From: UBA4810 sp002479215
GTDB taxonomy: Bacteria; Desulfobacterota; Syntrophia; Syntrophales; Smithellaceae
Length of the DNA stretch: 64,000 bases
Assembly (NCBI GenBank): GCA_049514435.1
Contig: JBEKVB010000002.1
Coordinates: forward strand, 124,001 to 188,000
Direction: 5' to 3'
Shown: positions 41,693 through 50,471 of the stretch, piece after piece
Position numbering within the stretch: position 1 is the first letter of the stretch
Layout: each line of letters opens with the position of its first letter
Notes under the pieces: generated by a model
The model's database searches: none
Told to the model about the DNA's origin: nothing
What the model saw: only the letters and a program-made list of their open reading frames with translations
Position numbers and translations under genes: made by a program

Positions 41693-43396
41693 ATGAAATT
41701 AAAAGGTTCGCAAATTCTGCTGAAGATGCTGGAAGAAGAAAAAGTGGATATCATTTTCGGATACCCGGGTGGATCAGTTCTGGATATTTACGATCAACTT
41801 TATAAAAGTAATATTAAGCATATTCTGGTTCGTCATGAACAGGGAGCAGTGCATGCCGCTGACGGCTACGCCCGCGCTACCGGAAAGGTAGGCGTCTGTC
41901 TGGTCACTTCCGGTCCGGGAGCCACAAACACTGTTACCGGCATCGCCACAGCCAACATGGATTCCATACCTATCGTTGTTTTTACGGGGCAAGTACCGAC
42001 AGCATTGATCGGCAACGATGCCTTTCAGGAATCTGACATCACGGGCATAACGCGCCCATGCACCAAACACAATTTTCTGGTTAGGAGCGTGGAAGAACTT
42101 GCTTCAACTATTAAGGAAGCTTTTCACATCGCGCGCTCAGGGCGGCCGGGCCCGGTTTTGGTGGACTTACCTAAAAACGTGATGGCGACGGAAACCGACT
42201 ACGATCCCGCCAGCATCAAGATTAGAAACTATGATATATTTCACAAGCCGGCCCCCAAGAAAATGGCTCAGGTTTTAGAAATGCTGACTCAGGCCAAAAA
42301 GCCTTTAATTATGACCGGCGGCGGCGTCATTCTAGGCAAAGCTGCGGCAGAGCTGACTGAACTGGCAAGACTCTATCAAATCCCCGTCACCGGCACTCTG
42401 ATGGGATTGGGCTCCTTTCCGGGAACAGATCCGCTCTGGCTGGGCATGTTGGGAATGCACGGCACCTTCTACGCGAATATGGCAGTCAGCCATTGTGACT
42501 TGCTTATCGCCGTGGGAGTAAGGTTCGACGACCGCGTCACGGGCACGATTGAAACTTTCGCCGCCAACGCTAAAATTATTCAAATCGATATTGATCCTTC
42601 CTCCATCAACAGAAATGTTGTCGTGGAGTTACCTATTATCGGCGACACTAAGGCCACTCTTAGAGACATGATTAAATTTTTGGCCGAACATAACTATACA
42701 CCATTGCCAACGGAAAGAAGTGAATGGTTAAAGCAAACTGCCGAATGGAGGGAAAAAGTTCCGCTTACATACTGTCAAAACGGCCAGGTTATCAAACCAC
42801 AGTATGTCATCGAAACGCTCCGCAAATTGACTAAAGGCAATGTCATTGTCACCACTGAAGTCGGCCAGAACCAGATGTGGACGGCGCAATTTTTCCAGTT
42901 TGATAAGCCCAATACTTTCATTACGTCCGGCGGACTGGGCACAATGGGCTACGGTTTGCCCGCGGCTATCGGCGTTAAGTGCGCGTTCCCCGATAAACAA
43001 GTTGTGGATATCGCCGGTGATGGCAGCATCCAAATGAATATTCAGGAACTGGCCACTGCCGCTCAGTATAACATTTCTGTAAAAATCGTTCTTTTAAATA
43101 ATGGCTATCTGGGCATGGTGCGTCAGTGGCAGGAATTATTTTATGAAAAACGTTATTCGCACACAGACATGTCTTATGCTCCGGACTTCGTGAAATTGGC
43201 TGAAGCATACGGCATCGTAGGCTTGCGTGCGATAAAACCGGGAGAAGTGGAACCGGTTTTACAAAAAGGGCTTTCTATCGATAAGCCTGTTTTGATGGAT
43301 TTTCAGGTTTCCCGTGAAGAATGCGTTTATCCCATGGTGCGTCCTGGTGAATCCATCAGCGAAATGGAGCTGGGCACCAGAGAAATGATCAATTAA
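41693..43396 (+). CDS. ilvB: Acetolactate synthase large subunit
   Basis: A 567-residue thiamin diphosphate enzyme that starts isoleucine and valine synthesis from pyruvate and 2-oxobutyrate. The N terminus has GYPGGSVLDIYDQL and RHEQGAVHAADGYARATGK with the catalytic glutamate. The FAD-type middle domain follows. The ThDP-binding motif is GDGSIQMNIQELATAA...LLNNGYLG near residues 440-470. The ribosome-binding site is CGAGG. The gene is under control of the attenuator upstream and is followed by ilvN after 27 bases. Confidence 0.96.
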   Translation: MKLKGSQILLKMLEEEKVDIIFGYPGGSVLDIYDQLYKSNIKHILVRHEQGAVHAADGYARATGKVGVCLVTSGPGATNTVTGIATANMDSIPIVVFTGQVPTALIGNDAFQESDITGITRPCTKHNFLVRSVEELASTIKEAFHIARSGRPGPVLVDLPKNVMATETDYDPASIKIRNYDIFHKPAPKKMAQVLEMLTQAKKPLIMTGGGVILGKAAAELTELARLYQIPVTGTLMGLGSFPGTDPLWLGMLGMHGTFYANMAVSHCDLLIAVGVRFDDRVTGTIETFAANAKIIQIDIDPSSINRNVVVELPIIGDTKATLRDMIKFLAEHNYTPLPTERSEWLKQTAEWREKVPLTYCQNGQVIKPQYVIETLRKLTKGNVIVTTEVGQNQMWTAQFFQFDKPNTFITSGGLGTMGYGLPAAIGVKCAFPDKQVVDIAGDGSIQMNIQELATAAQYNISVKIVLLNNGYLGMVRQWQELFYEKRYSHTDMSYAPDFVKLAEAYGIVGLRAIKPGEVEPVLQKGLSIDKPVLMDFQVSREECVYPMVRPGESISEMELGTREMIN

Positions 43397-43423
43397 TAAA
43401 TATATAGAGAAAGGGTAATCAGC

Positions 43424-43909
43424 ATGGAAAACAAAGAGCATATAATTTCGATACTTGTCCACAATAAACCGGACGTGTTAGCGAGAATCGCGGGAACACT
43501 GGGCGGCAAAGGCTACAATATTGAAAGTCTCTGCGTGAATACGACCACCAAATACGAAATATCGAAAATAGTAATGGCCACTATCGGCAATCAGGCAACT
43601 ATTGCCAGAATCGAAAACCAATTGCAGAGGCTTGTCGATGTCATTCAAGTCGATGATTTAACCAATGTCGACTCGATTCACCGTGAAATGATTCTCGTTC
43701 GGTTGAATTTCGCCGAGGATAAAAAAGAACAGATAAAAAAAGCAATTGACACTTACAAATGGAAGGTAATAGTCTCCAACGATGCTTTTGTAATTCTTGA
43801 AATTACGGGTGATAAACCGCAAATCGACCTTGCTCTTGCCCGGTTGGAACCCCTAGGTGTAACCGATATCACAAGAACAGGTATCGTGGCTTTGGATTTA
43901 AAAGGCTGA
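43424..43909 (+). CDS. ilvN: Acetolactate synthase small subunit
   Basis: A 161-residue regulatory subunit. The N-terminal ACT domain (HIISILVHNKPDVLARIAGTLGGKGYNIESLCV) senses valine and confers feedback inhibition; the C-terminal part (IHREMILVRLNF...) is the ALS_ss_C domain that activates the catalytic subunit. Length matches bacterial IlvH/IlvN long forms. It sits between ilvB and ilvC, with a 53-base gap before the latter. Confidence 0.95.
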   Translation: MENKEHIISILVHNKPDVLARIAGTLGGKGYNIESLCVNTTTKYEISKIVMATIGNQATIARIENQLQRLVDVIQVDDLTNVDSIHREMILVRLNFAEDKKEQIKKAIDTYKWKVIVSNDAFVILEITGDKPQIDLALARLEPLGVTDITRTGIVALDLKG

Positions 43910-43962
43910 TATTTTAATTTGAAAAAATAATTTCTATTTAGCTAAATAAGCAGGGAGGTCTT

Positions 43963-45018
43963 ATGGCAAAAATTAATTTTGGCGGTGTTCAAGAAAATAT
44001 TATCACGGCGGAAGAATTTTCTCTAAAAAAAGCCCGGGAAGTTTTAAAAAATGAAGTGGTGGCTGTTCTCGGTTACGGCGTTCAAGGCCCGGCACAAGCC
44101 TTCAATATGAAAGACAATGGCATCAATATAATAATCGGACAGGCCAAGGAAGATAAGTCCTATTGGGATAAAGCCGTGGCTGATGGCTGGGTTCCCGGTA
44201 AAACACTTTTCTCCATTGAAGAAGCCGTAAAACGCGGTACTATTATCCAATATCTGGTATCGGATGCGGCGCAGATGATGCTCTGGCCCAAAGTCAAAGC
44301 AAATCTCAAAAAAGGCGACGCCCTTTATTTTTCACATGGTTTCTCCATCGTGTACAAAGACCAGACCGGCGTGATTCCGCCTGATTTTGTAGACGTGATT
44401 ATGGTCGCCCCTAAAGGCTCCGGACTCAGTGTTCGCAGAAATTTCCTGAACGGCAGCGGCATTAACAGCAGTTTCGCAGTTCATCAGGATGCTACCGGCC
44501 GCGCTAAGGATAGAACATTGGCGCTGGGTATCGCTATCGGTTCCGGCTTCTTGTTTCCCACAACTTTCCAGATGGAAGTATATAGTGATCTGACCGGTGA
44601 GCGCGGCGTGTTGATGGGGGCGCTGGCCGGAATGATGGAAGCGCAGTACAACGAGTTGCGTAAGCATGGTCATACTCCGAGCGAAGCATTTAATGAGACT
44701 GTGGAAGAACTTACACAGAGCCTTATCCGTCTGGTTGATGAAAACGGTATGGATTGGATGTATGCCAATTGCAGCACTACCGCTCAACGCGGCGCGTTGG
44801 ACTGGCGGCATAAATTTCGCAAAGCAGTGGAGCCGGTCTTTGCCGAATTATACAACTCTGTAGCCAAAGGCAAGGAAACGGCTATCGTCCTCAAAGCCAA
44901 CAGCGCTCCGGACTATAAAGTGAAGCTTGACGCGGAATTAAAAGAAATGCGTGAATCGGAAATGTGGCAAGCCGGCGCGGCTGTCCGTTCTCTGAGGCCG
45001 GAAAAAAGGAAAAAGTGA
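43963..45018 (+). CDS. ilvC: Ketol-acid reductoisomerase
   Basis: A 351-residue enzyme that isomerises and reduces acetolactate or acetohydroxybutyrate with NAD(P)H and Mg2+. The nucleotide loop is VLGYGVQGPAQAFNMKDNG. The active-site region includes FSHGFSIVYKDQTGVIPPDFVDVIMVAPKGSG and SDLTGERGVLMGALAGMMEAQYNELRKHGHTPSEAFNE with the metal-binding Asp and Glu. The C-terminal knot domain ends RSLRPEKRKK. It is about 20 residues longer than common class I enzymes, resembling the Bacteroidetes-type variant. The ribosome-binding site is GGGAGG. Confidence 0.94.
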   Translation: MAKINFGGVQENIITAEEFSLKKAREVLKNEVVAVLGYGVQGPAQAFNMKDNGINIIIGQAKEDKSYWDKAVADGWVPGKTLFSIEEAVKRGTIIQYLVSDAAQMMLWPKVKANLKKGDALYFSHGFSIVYKDQTGVIPPDFVDVIMVAPKGSGLSVRRNFLNGSGINSSFAVHQDATGRAKDRTLALGIAIGSGFLFPTTFQMEVYSDLTGERGVLMGALAGMMEAQYNELRKHGHTPSEAFNETVEELTQSLIRLVDENGMDWMYANCSTTAQRGALDWRHKFRKAVEPVFAELYNSVAKGKETAIVLKANSAPDYKVKLDAELKEMRESEMWQAGAAVRSLRPEKRKK

Positions 45019-45022
45019 CAGC

Positions 45023-45113
45023 TGTCATTCCCGCTTGTGCCCTTTAGGGTACGCAGGCGGGAATCTAGTATTGTTAAGTATTTTCTGGATTCCGGTTCAA
45101 GCCCGGAATGACA
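45023..45113. repeat. Palindromic intergenic repeat with TGTCATTCC ends
   Basis: Starts TGTCATTCCCGCTTGTGCCC and ends CCCGGAATGACA; the ends are inverted repeats, with inner pairs CCCGC/GCGGG and CTGGATTCCGG/CCGG. This is a widespread proteobacterial type of dispersed palindrome, located between ilvC and ilvD. A protein frame runs through it in front of ilvD, but this is a by-product. Confidence 0.75.
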
Positions 45114-45199
45114 GAAAAAGAGATTTTTTCAAAAGTCTCGGTTCGGGTGACAGTCGTTATATATATTCAGAAATTTGTCAAATTAAGGGAGAAAAATTT

Positions 45200-46861
45200 A
45201 TGAGAAGCGATCTCATGAAAAAAGGGCTGGAGCGCGCCCCGCACCGTTCGCTCTTTAAAGCCATGGGCTATACCGATGAAGAAATAGAGAGGCCACTGAT
45301 TGGTGTGGTCAATTCCGCCAACGAAATTATTCCCGGACACATCCATCTGGATTTAATTACCCAGGATGTCAAAGCGGGAATCCGCATGGCCGGCGGCACT
45401 CCAATCGAATTTCCGGTGATCGGAGTTTGCGACGGAATAGCGATGGGACATACCGGCATGAAATATTCTCTGGCCAGCCGGGAGTTGATTGCCGATTCCA
45501 TTGAAATCATGGCCACGGCTCATCCTTTTGACGCATTGGTTTTTATTCCTAACTGCGACAAGATTATTCCCGGAATGCTTATGGCGGCTCTGCGCCTAAA
45601 TATACCCTCTATCTTTATCAGCGGCGGCCCGATGCTGGCGGGGAAAATGGAAGGAAAAGCTGTTGACCTCATCAGCGTTTTTGAAGGTGTGGGTGCGGTT
45701 AAAGCTAAGAAGATGACCGAAGCCAGTTTAAAGCAATTGGAAGATTGCGCCTGTCCGGGTTGCGGTTCTTGCTCCGGTATGTACACTGCCAATTCCATGA
45801 ACTGCGTGACAGAAGCGCTGGGATTGGGACTGCCCGGAAACGGCACGATTCCGGCAGTTCACGCTGCGCGGCGGAGGCTCGCCAAACACGCGGGAAAGAA
45901 AATCATGGAACTGCTGAAGAAGAAAGTGAAGCCGCGGGATATAGCGACGCTCGCCGCTTTTAAAAACGCCATTGCCGTGGATATGGCACTGGGCTGTTCC
46001 ACCAATACTGTTTTGCATATTCCGGCAATAGCTCATGAAGCGGGCATTAAACTTGATTTGGACCTCTTTAATAAGATCAGCGAGAAAACTCCCAACCTCT
46101 GCAAATTAAGCCCTGCCGGCCATCACCATATTGAAGACCTCGACACAGCCGGCGGCATTCAGGCGCTGATGAAGGCCATCAGTACACAGGGCGTCCTGGA
46201 TACAAAAGCCCATACCGTTACCGGTAAAAATGTGGAAGCTAATTTAAAAAATGTTCGCGTTTTGAATGATGAAGTCATCCGGCCATTGAATAATCCTTAT
46301 TCGCCGCAGGGCGGCATCGCCATTTTGCGGGGCAATCTGGCGCCGGACGGCGCCGTTGTAAAACAATCCGCCGTTTCTCCCGGCATGCAGGTCAACGAAA
46401 GCAGGGCGAGAGTCTTTGATTGCGAAGATGACGCCATAAAGGCAATTCTGAAGGGAAAAATTAAATCCGGTGATATCGTTGTCATCCGCTATGAAGGGCC
46501 TAAAGGCGGCCCGGGAATGAGGGAAATGCTCTCCCCCACATCGGCCATTGTCGGCATGGGTTTGGATAAAACCGTGGCCCTGCTTACAGATGGCAGGTTT
46601 AGCGGCGGCACACAAGGCGCGGCCATCGGCCACATATCGCCCGAAGCCGCGGAAGGCGGCCCGATCGCGCTGGTGAAAGAAGGCGACATCATTGCCATCA
46701 ACATTCCGGAAAAAACTTTGACATTGAAAGTCAACGATAAAGATCTGGAGAAGCGCAAGAAAGCTCTGAAAATAAGAAAACCGACGATCACCAGCGGCTA
46801 TCTGGCTCGCTATGCGAAATTGGTTACGTCGGCTTCAACCGGCGCAATTTTTAAAGACTGA
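45200..46861 (+). CDS. ilvD: Dihydroxy-acid dehydratase
   Basis: A 553-residue Fe-S dehydratase giving the branched-chain 2-oxo acids. The start at 45200 (MRSDLMKKGLERAPHRSLF) has AAGGGAG upstream; the open frame before it passes through a repeat. Cysteine ligands are in FIPNCDK and CACPGCGSCSGMYTANSMN. Other conserved parts are CDGIAMGHTGMKYSLASRELIADSIE, GCSTNTVLHIPAIAHEAG and LTDGRFSGGTQGAAIGHISPEAAEGG. Fourth gene of the ilvB-N-C-D operon; ilvE is absent from the window. Confidence 0.97.
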   Translation: MRSDLMKKGLERAPHRSLFKAMGYTDEEIERPLIGVVNSANEIIPGHIHLDLITQDVKAGIRMAGGTPIEFPVIGVCDGIAMGHTGMKYSLASRELIADSIEIMATAHPFDALVFIPNCDKIIPGMLMAALRLNIPSIFISGGPMLAGKMEGKAVDLISVFEGVGAVKAKKMTEASLKQLEDCACPGCGSCSGMYTANSMNCVTEALGLGLPGNGTIPAVHAARRRLAKHAGKKIMELLKKKVKPRDIATLAAFKNAIAVDMALGCSTNTVLHIPAIAHEAGIKLDLDLFNKISEKTPNLCKLSPAGHHHIEDLDTAGGIQALMKAISTQGVLDTKAHTVTGKNVEANLKNVRVLNDEVIRPLNNPYSPQGGIAILRGNLAPDGAVVKQSAVSPGMQVNESRARVFDCEDDAIKAILKGKIKSGDIVVIRYEGPKGGPGMREMLSPTSAIVGMGLDKTVALLTDGRFSGGTQGAAIGHISPEAAEGGPIALVKEGDIIAINIPEKTLTLKVNDKDLEKRKKALKIRKPTITSGYLARYAKLVTSASTGAIFKD

Positions 46862-46984
46862 TACCAATTTGCTTTCTTCGCCTAACTTTGTTGGCATCGT
46901 CGTCGGCTTCCTCAACGTATTTGCAAATACGCCTGCGGAGCCTCCTCCTTGCCGCTTCGTTATCCTTTGAAATCAAAATGGTAT
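46861..46984. repeat. Palindromic element after ilvD with ATACCA/TGGTAT ends
   Basis: The segment begins ATACCAATTTGCTTTC and ends GAAATCAAAATGGTAT, giving inverted ends with 12 of 15 matching bases after the first. Near its centre is the perfect 16-base palindrome CGTATTTGCAAATACG (46916-46931). Its first base is the last base of the ilvD stop codon. Only one copy is visible here. Confidence 0.6.
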
Positions 46985-47029
46985 AAATATAACTGTCAGA
47001 CTACTCGGACTTATGTGGACGACAATTCT

Positions 47030-47833
47030 CTACTCTTGGAATGATCCTAGATTTGGAAGTATTTCATTAAATGAGTATTCAATTAAATCAAACTGCACAA
47101 TTGTTGACAACTCTTGTCCAAAATCATCAGCCCCTTTCTCAGACAAACAAACTGGTCGGGCAATACGTCTGGGATTAGAAGAATAATGAATATAGCCGGC
47201 AAGATAGTCCGGCAATAATAGCAAATTATCTTCTTGCTCAGTTTTGAATTCAGCGCAGTCAAGATATGGTCTTATCCCTAAATGTGAAGTTAGCTTTGTA
47301 GCTTTGCACCATTGCTTCCAATTATTTTCAAAAACATCTCTGTTCTCCTGTCCTTGTATATCCGTATCGCAGATGATTTTAAGGTATAATATTGAGTAAC
47401 CGTTTGTGTCGAGTATGGTAGGCCTTCCTTGATCTTTGAGATGAAGGCCTAAGCCAGTAGCCGAGCATTTACCAAATGCCCACTCTTTCAATAAATTGCC
47501 AGATTTTGCAAATCCTGGTTTTGGTTTCGTACGTGAACTTAGATAGTTATATTGTTGATCACCAGCATTCCAAAATTTTGACCAAGCGGGCTCTGTCTTC
47601 TCGATTTTTACGACAGTACAACGGACTTTGAAATTCTTAAGGATGTCGAGAATTAAAGAAAGATAACTATCATTAGTATCTCGCCATTTTGGAGTATCCC
47701 ACCCAATAGCATCTCTAACTTGATCTTCTAGTCCTGTAGGGATTATTGCCCCTCCTACTGTGAAAAATTCATCTAATTGGCTCTCCTTCGCAACTCTACC
47801 GGCTATGTCATAGAAAAGAGTCAACCTGTTCAT
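47030..47833 (-). CDS. Hypothetical protein, weakly DUF3800-like
   Basis: A 267-residue soluble protein without signal or helices across the membrane. The start LTLFYDIAGR...FFTVGGAII and the later LLLLPDYLAGYIHY follow the order of DUF3800 proteins (usually YIDESG..., LGGVIV, LQLADLIAG), which have an RNase H-like fold. The acidic residue of the first motif is kept as Asp but the rest differs, so this is tentative. It lies downstream of a membrane protein gene on the same strand, separated by 102 bases, an accessory pair between core genes. Confidence 0.5.
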   Translation of the reverse strand: MNRLTLFYDIAGRVAKESQLDEFFTVGGAIIPTGLEDQVRDAIGWDTPKWRDTNDSYLSLILDILKNFKVRCTVVKIEKTEPAWSKFWNAGDQQYNYLSSRTKPKPGFAKSGNLLKEWAFGKCSATGLGLHLKDQGRPTILDTNGYSILYLKIICDTDIQGQENRDVFENNWKQWCKATKLTSHLGIRPYLDCAEFKTEQEDNLLLLPDYLAGYIHYSSNPRRIARPVCLSEKGADDFGQELSTIVQFDLIEYSFNEILPNLGSFQE

Positions 47834-47935
47834 GTTTTGAAAAACCTAATAATTAGTATCCAAACTTCTTTCTTCCAAAGCTTATTATAATTCAAGACTT
47901 GATCACAAGGCATTTATATCTCCTAGCAACAAGTG

Positions 47936-48475
47936 TCAGCTAACAATAAAGTAGCAACGACAAAGCATAAAAAACAAAGAGGATACAGCTGCGACGAACC
48001 AAAAAATAGATGACCAACGTAAAATATTTACAGAGAGATTGCTTATTTTTGTATCGCGATTAGCGATCGACTCATTTTTTCGAGTATCAAGCCATGTAAT
48101 CAAGGCCTTTTCTTCGCAATTGATCTTGACTAATTTTTTTTCTTCATCACCGTAGATAATGGATCGAGCAACAGTGATCGCGTTTTCATAATGTTTCATT
48201 ACAGGCGAGAAAGTCTCATAAGCCTTGCATAGAACAAAGGATAAAAATCCAAGAGACGAGCAAAGCAAAAAGATAACCACAATAAGCGCACTACTTGCTT
48301 CTCGAAACACAAAGTTGTCTTTGCTAAAGATGTTGGTAGCCAGAGCAAAAACAGCACCTGATGCTGTAATAACACCAGGAACGTAGCGATCTCGTTTTGT
48401 TTCCATGTAACGTAGATGTTCAAATGCGCTTTTGTACTCTTCTAAAAGCAAATTTTTGGAAGATATATCCGTCAT
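47936..48475 (-). CDS. Hypothetical membrane protein, three predicted helices
   Basis: A 179-residue protein with a strong ribosome-binding site (AGAGGAGGG). The N-terminal helix LLEEYKSAFEHLRYMETKRDRY is charged and probably cytoplasmic. Two close hydrophobic segments follow (VPGVITASGAVFALATNIF and SALIVVIFLLCSSLGFLSFVL), a charged middle (YENAITVARSIIYGDEEKKLVK...WLDTRKNESIANRDTK), and a last helix (SSIFWFVAAVSSLFFMLC). The layout of charged helix, helices and charged helix recurs in membrane effector proteins of defence islands, but no family can be named. Confidence 0.55.
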   Translation of the reverse strand: MTDISSKNLLLEEYKSAFEHLRYMETKRDRYVPGVITASGAVFALATNIFSKDNFVFREASSALIVVIFLLCSSLGFLSFVLCKAYETFSPVMKHYENAITVARSIIYGDEEKKLVKINCEEKALITWLDTRKNESIANRDTKISNLSVNILRWSSIFWFVAAVSSLFFMLCRCYFIVS

Positions 48476-48709
48476 ATTATCCCTCCTCTAAACTAGCAAA
48501 AAATATTGTGGCAACTAATATACAGATTTTCCCCCGATATTTTAACAAAAGTTAAATAAAGCGAATTTATTATAGAAAACATCAGTTCCAATCCACCAGC
48601 ATCAGCCCGGCGCTAATGCGATTGACACACTTTATTGTAATCGATCAGGCCGTTACAAGCGGCAGAAAAAATAAACATACCGATGCGACTTTACACACCA
48701 TTTTAGTAT

Positions 48710-49600
48710 TTAGTTTTTGCATGTACTTGCGTCCCCCTGCATTTCCTGTCTTCTTCTATCCAAATCAGCATATAATTTTTTTTCGCAATCCGGACAAATG
48801 CCGTGGCTGAATTCCGCCTCGGTATGTTTTTGGAGATAAGCTTCGATTTGATTCCAATAGCCTTTATCATCGCGAATTTTTTTGCAGTAAGCGCATATCG
48901 GCAATAATCCGCTTAACTGGTTGACATTCACCAACGCATTTTGAAGTTCAGCAACGGTATCATGTAATTTTACAATCAGAGGCTCCGTGACTTTCACAAA
49001 TATTATTGTGCCAATTAGAATGGCAATAATTCCAAATAGGCCGCAAATTAATCCGGCCTTGATAAAAGGAGCACGAACTTCGGCCATATCGACCTTGGCC
49101 ACTATACCCCAGTCTAATAGCGCCACCGGCTCATAGGCAGCTAAAACTTTCTCTCCACGATAATCTAATCCAACAATCGTTCCGGAATGTCCGGTAAGCG
49201 CCAGCCGCATCGGTTCCGCCAATCTGGAGTTGAAAGAAATGGGTTGCGGATTCTGTAAATTGCTGTGACGCTGATTGAAAATAAAAACAATATTATCTCC
49301 TTGTCTATTGGCCAGAGTGAACTCACCGGTTTGGCCAAAACCCTTATAGCGTTTATGCGCATCTACGACTTGGCTTAACGTCGCTTCATTTGTCCCCACA
49401 GGATGAGTCTTGCCATGTAAGGAATCAAATCTAGCCATCGCTTCAATCAACCGGGCCTGACTCACGACAATGTCCCGGAGATCTTCTGCGTGTTCCTTAA
49501 ATGCCGTTCGGTAAAGCATTCCAAGCGCAATCATTTCAACTCCCAGAACTATCACTACCATAATTAAAATCAGCAAAATAATTCTTTTGCGCGGATTCAT
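48710..49600 (-). CDS. Membrane-bound Cache-type sensor protein with a cysteine-rich C-terminal module
   Basis: A 296-residue protein with GGAGG before its ATG. An N-terminal helix (ILLILIMVVIVLGVEMIALGML) and a second (AGLICGLFGIIAILIGTIIFV) enclose a periplasmic sensor domain of about 150 residues (FTLANRQGDNIVFIF; SGTIVGLDYRGEKVLAAYEPV; WGIVAKVD), in the Cache style. After a HAMP-like stretch and a coiled coil comes LSGLLPICAYCKKIRDDKGYWNQIEAYL...HGICPDCEKKLY, a module often found at the ends of deltaproteobacterial signalling proteins; four cysteines suggest zinc binding. No kinase, GGDEF or methyl-accepting domain is present, so it may need a partner. Confidence 0.75.
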   Translation of the reverse strand: MNPRKRIILLILIMVVIVLGVEMIALGMLYRTAFKEHAEDLRDIVVSQARLIEAMARFDSLHGKTHPVGTNEATLSQVVDAHKRYKGFGQTGEFTLANRQGDNIVFIFNQRHSNLQNPQPISFNSRLAEPMRLALTGHSGTIVGLDYRGEKVLAAYEPVALLDWGIVAKVDMAEVRAPFIKAGLICGLFGIIAILIGTIIFVKVTEPLIVKLHDTVAELQNALVNVNQLSGLLPICAYCKKIRDDKGYWNQIEAYLQKHTEAEFSHGICPDCEKKLYADLDRRRQEMQGDASTCKN

Positions 49601-49639
49601 TGTTCCTCCGTTAACGCTTCAAAATTTACTGTAGCAAAC

Positions 49640-50386
49640 TTATTTTTTTGCGGCAAGAATCTGTCGCACTTTTTCCAGTTCCTGTTGATTATCCACTTCC
49701 ACAGAATCGTGGGGAGTTATCACTACCTTGATTTTGTAGCCGTATTCCAGCGCCCGGAGTTGCTCCAGGGCTTCAAGCTTTTCCAGTTTTCCTTCGGGAA
49801 GTTTGGTGAAAGTATCGAGGAAATCGCGGCGGTAGGCATAAATACCGTGATGTTTGTAATAGTCGGCTTTCATCGTGCTCGCGCGCACATAGGGAATGGT
49901 TGCCCGCGAAAAATATAGGGCAAAAAATTGGTTATCGAAAGCGACCTTTACGGCATGGGGATGGGTAATTTCTTCTTCGAGAATAATTTTATAAATTAAT
50001 GTGGACATAACTATTGCAGAATCATCGATAAGCGGCCGGATAACTTCATCTACCTGCACCGGCTCAAAAACCGGCTGATCGCCCTGAATGTTGACGACGA
50101 TGGCGTCAGCAGAAAGATTAAGAGTTTTTACGGCTTCGGTAATTCTATCCGTGCCGGAACGATGTGCGGCTGACGTCATAATGGCATTGCCACCGAATTT
50201 TTTCACGGCTTTAAATATTCTGTCGTCATCGGTGGCTACGGCCACATAAGGAACAGCTTTGGCTTGGGATACGCGTTCATAGACATGCTGAATCATCGGT
50301 TTGCCGCATAAATCGGCCAGAGGTTTACCCGGAAAACGGCTGGACTGGTAGCGGGAGGGAATGATGCAAACGATGTCTCTTTTCAT
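49640..50386 (-). CDS. kdsB: 3-deoxy-manno-octulosonate cytidylyltransferase
   Basis: A 248-residue enzyme that makes CMP-Kdo for lipopolysaccharide inner core synthesis. The N-terminal nucleotide-binding segment IPSRYQSSRFPGKPLADLCGKPMIQHVYER is highly conserved, as are VNIQGDQP (Asp-binding Mg2+), HHGIYAYRRDFL and LEQLRALEYG. The ribosome-binding site is CGAGG. It follows hldD by 85 bases on the same strand, both serving LPS core assembly, evidence of a Gram-negative envelope. Confidence 0.96.
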   Translation of the reverse strand: MKRDIVCIIPSRYQSSRFPGKPLADLCGKPMIQHVYERVSQAKAVPYVAVATDDDRIFKAVKKFGGNAIMTSAAHRSGTDRITEAVKTLNLSADAIVVNIQGDQPVFEPVQVDEVIRPLIDDSAIVMSTLIYKIILEEEITHPHAVKVAFDNQFFALYFSRATIPYVRASTMKADYYKHHGIYAYRRDFLDTFTKLPEGKLEKLEALEQLRALEYGYKIKVVITPHDSVEVDNQQELEKVRQILAAKK

Positions 50387-50471
50387 CTTTGTTGCCTCGT
50401 GAAAAGACCCGGCATGCAGAATTTACCCGGTGAATGCTGGTAGCAAGAAGCATACGCTTAGTTTTACTGTT

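Noticed and set aside
45035..45199. A 55-residue N-terminal extension of ilvD.
   Set aside because: It translates a dispersed palindromic repeat; the conserved IlvD start and a ribosome-binding site are at 45200.
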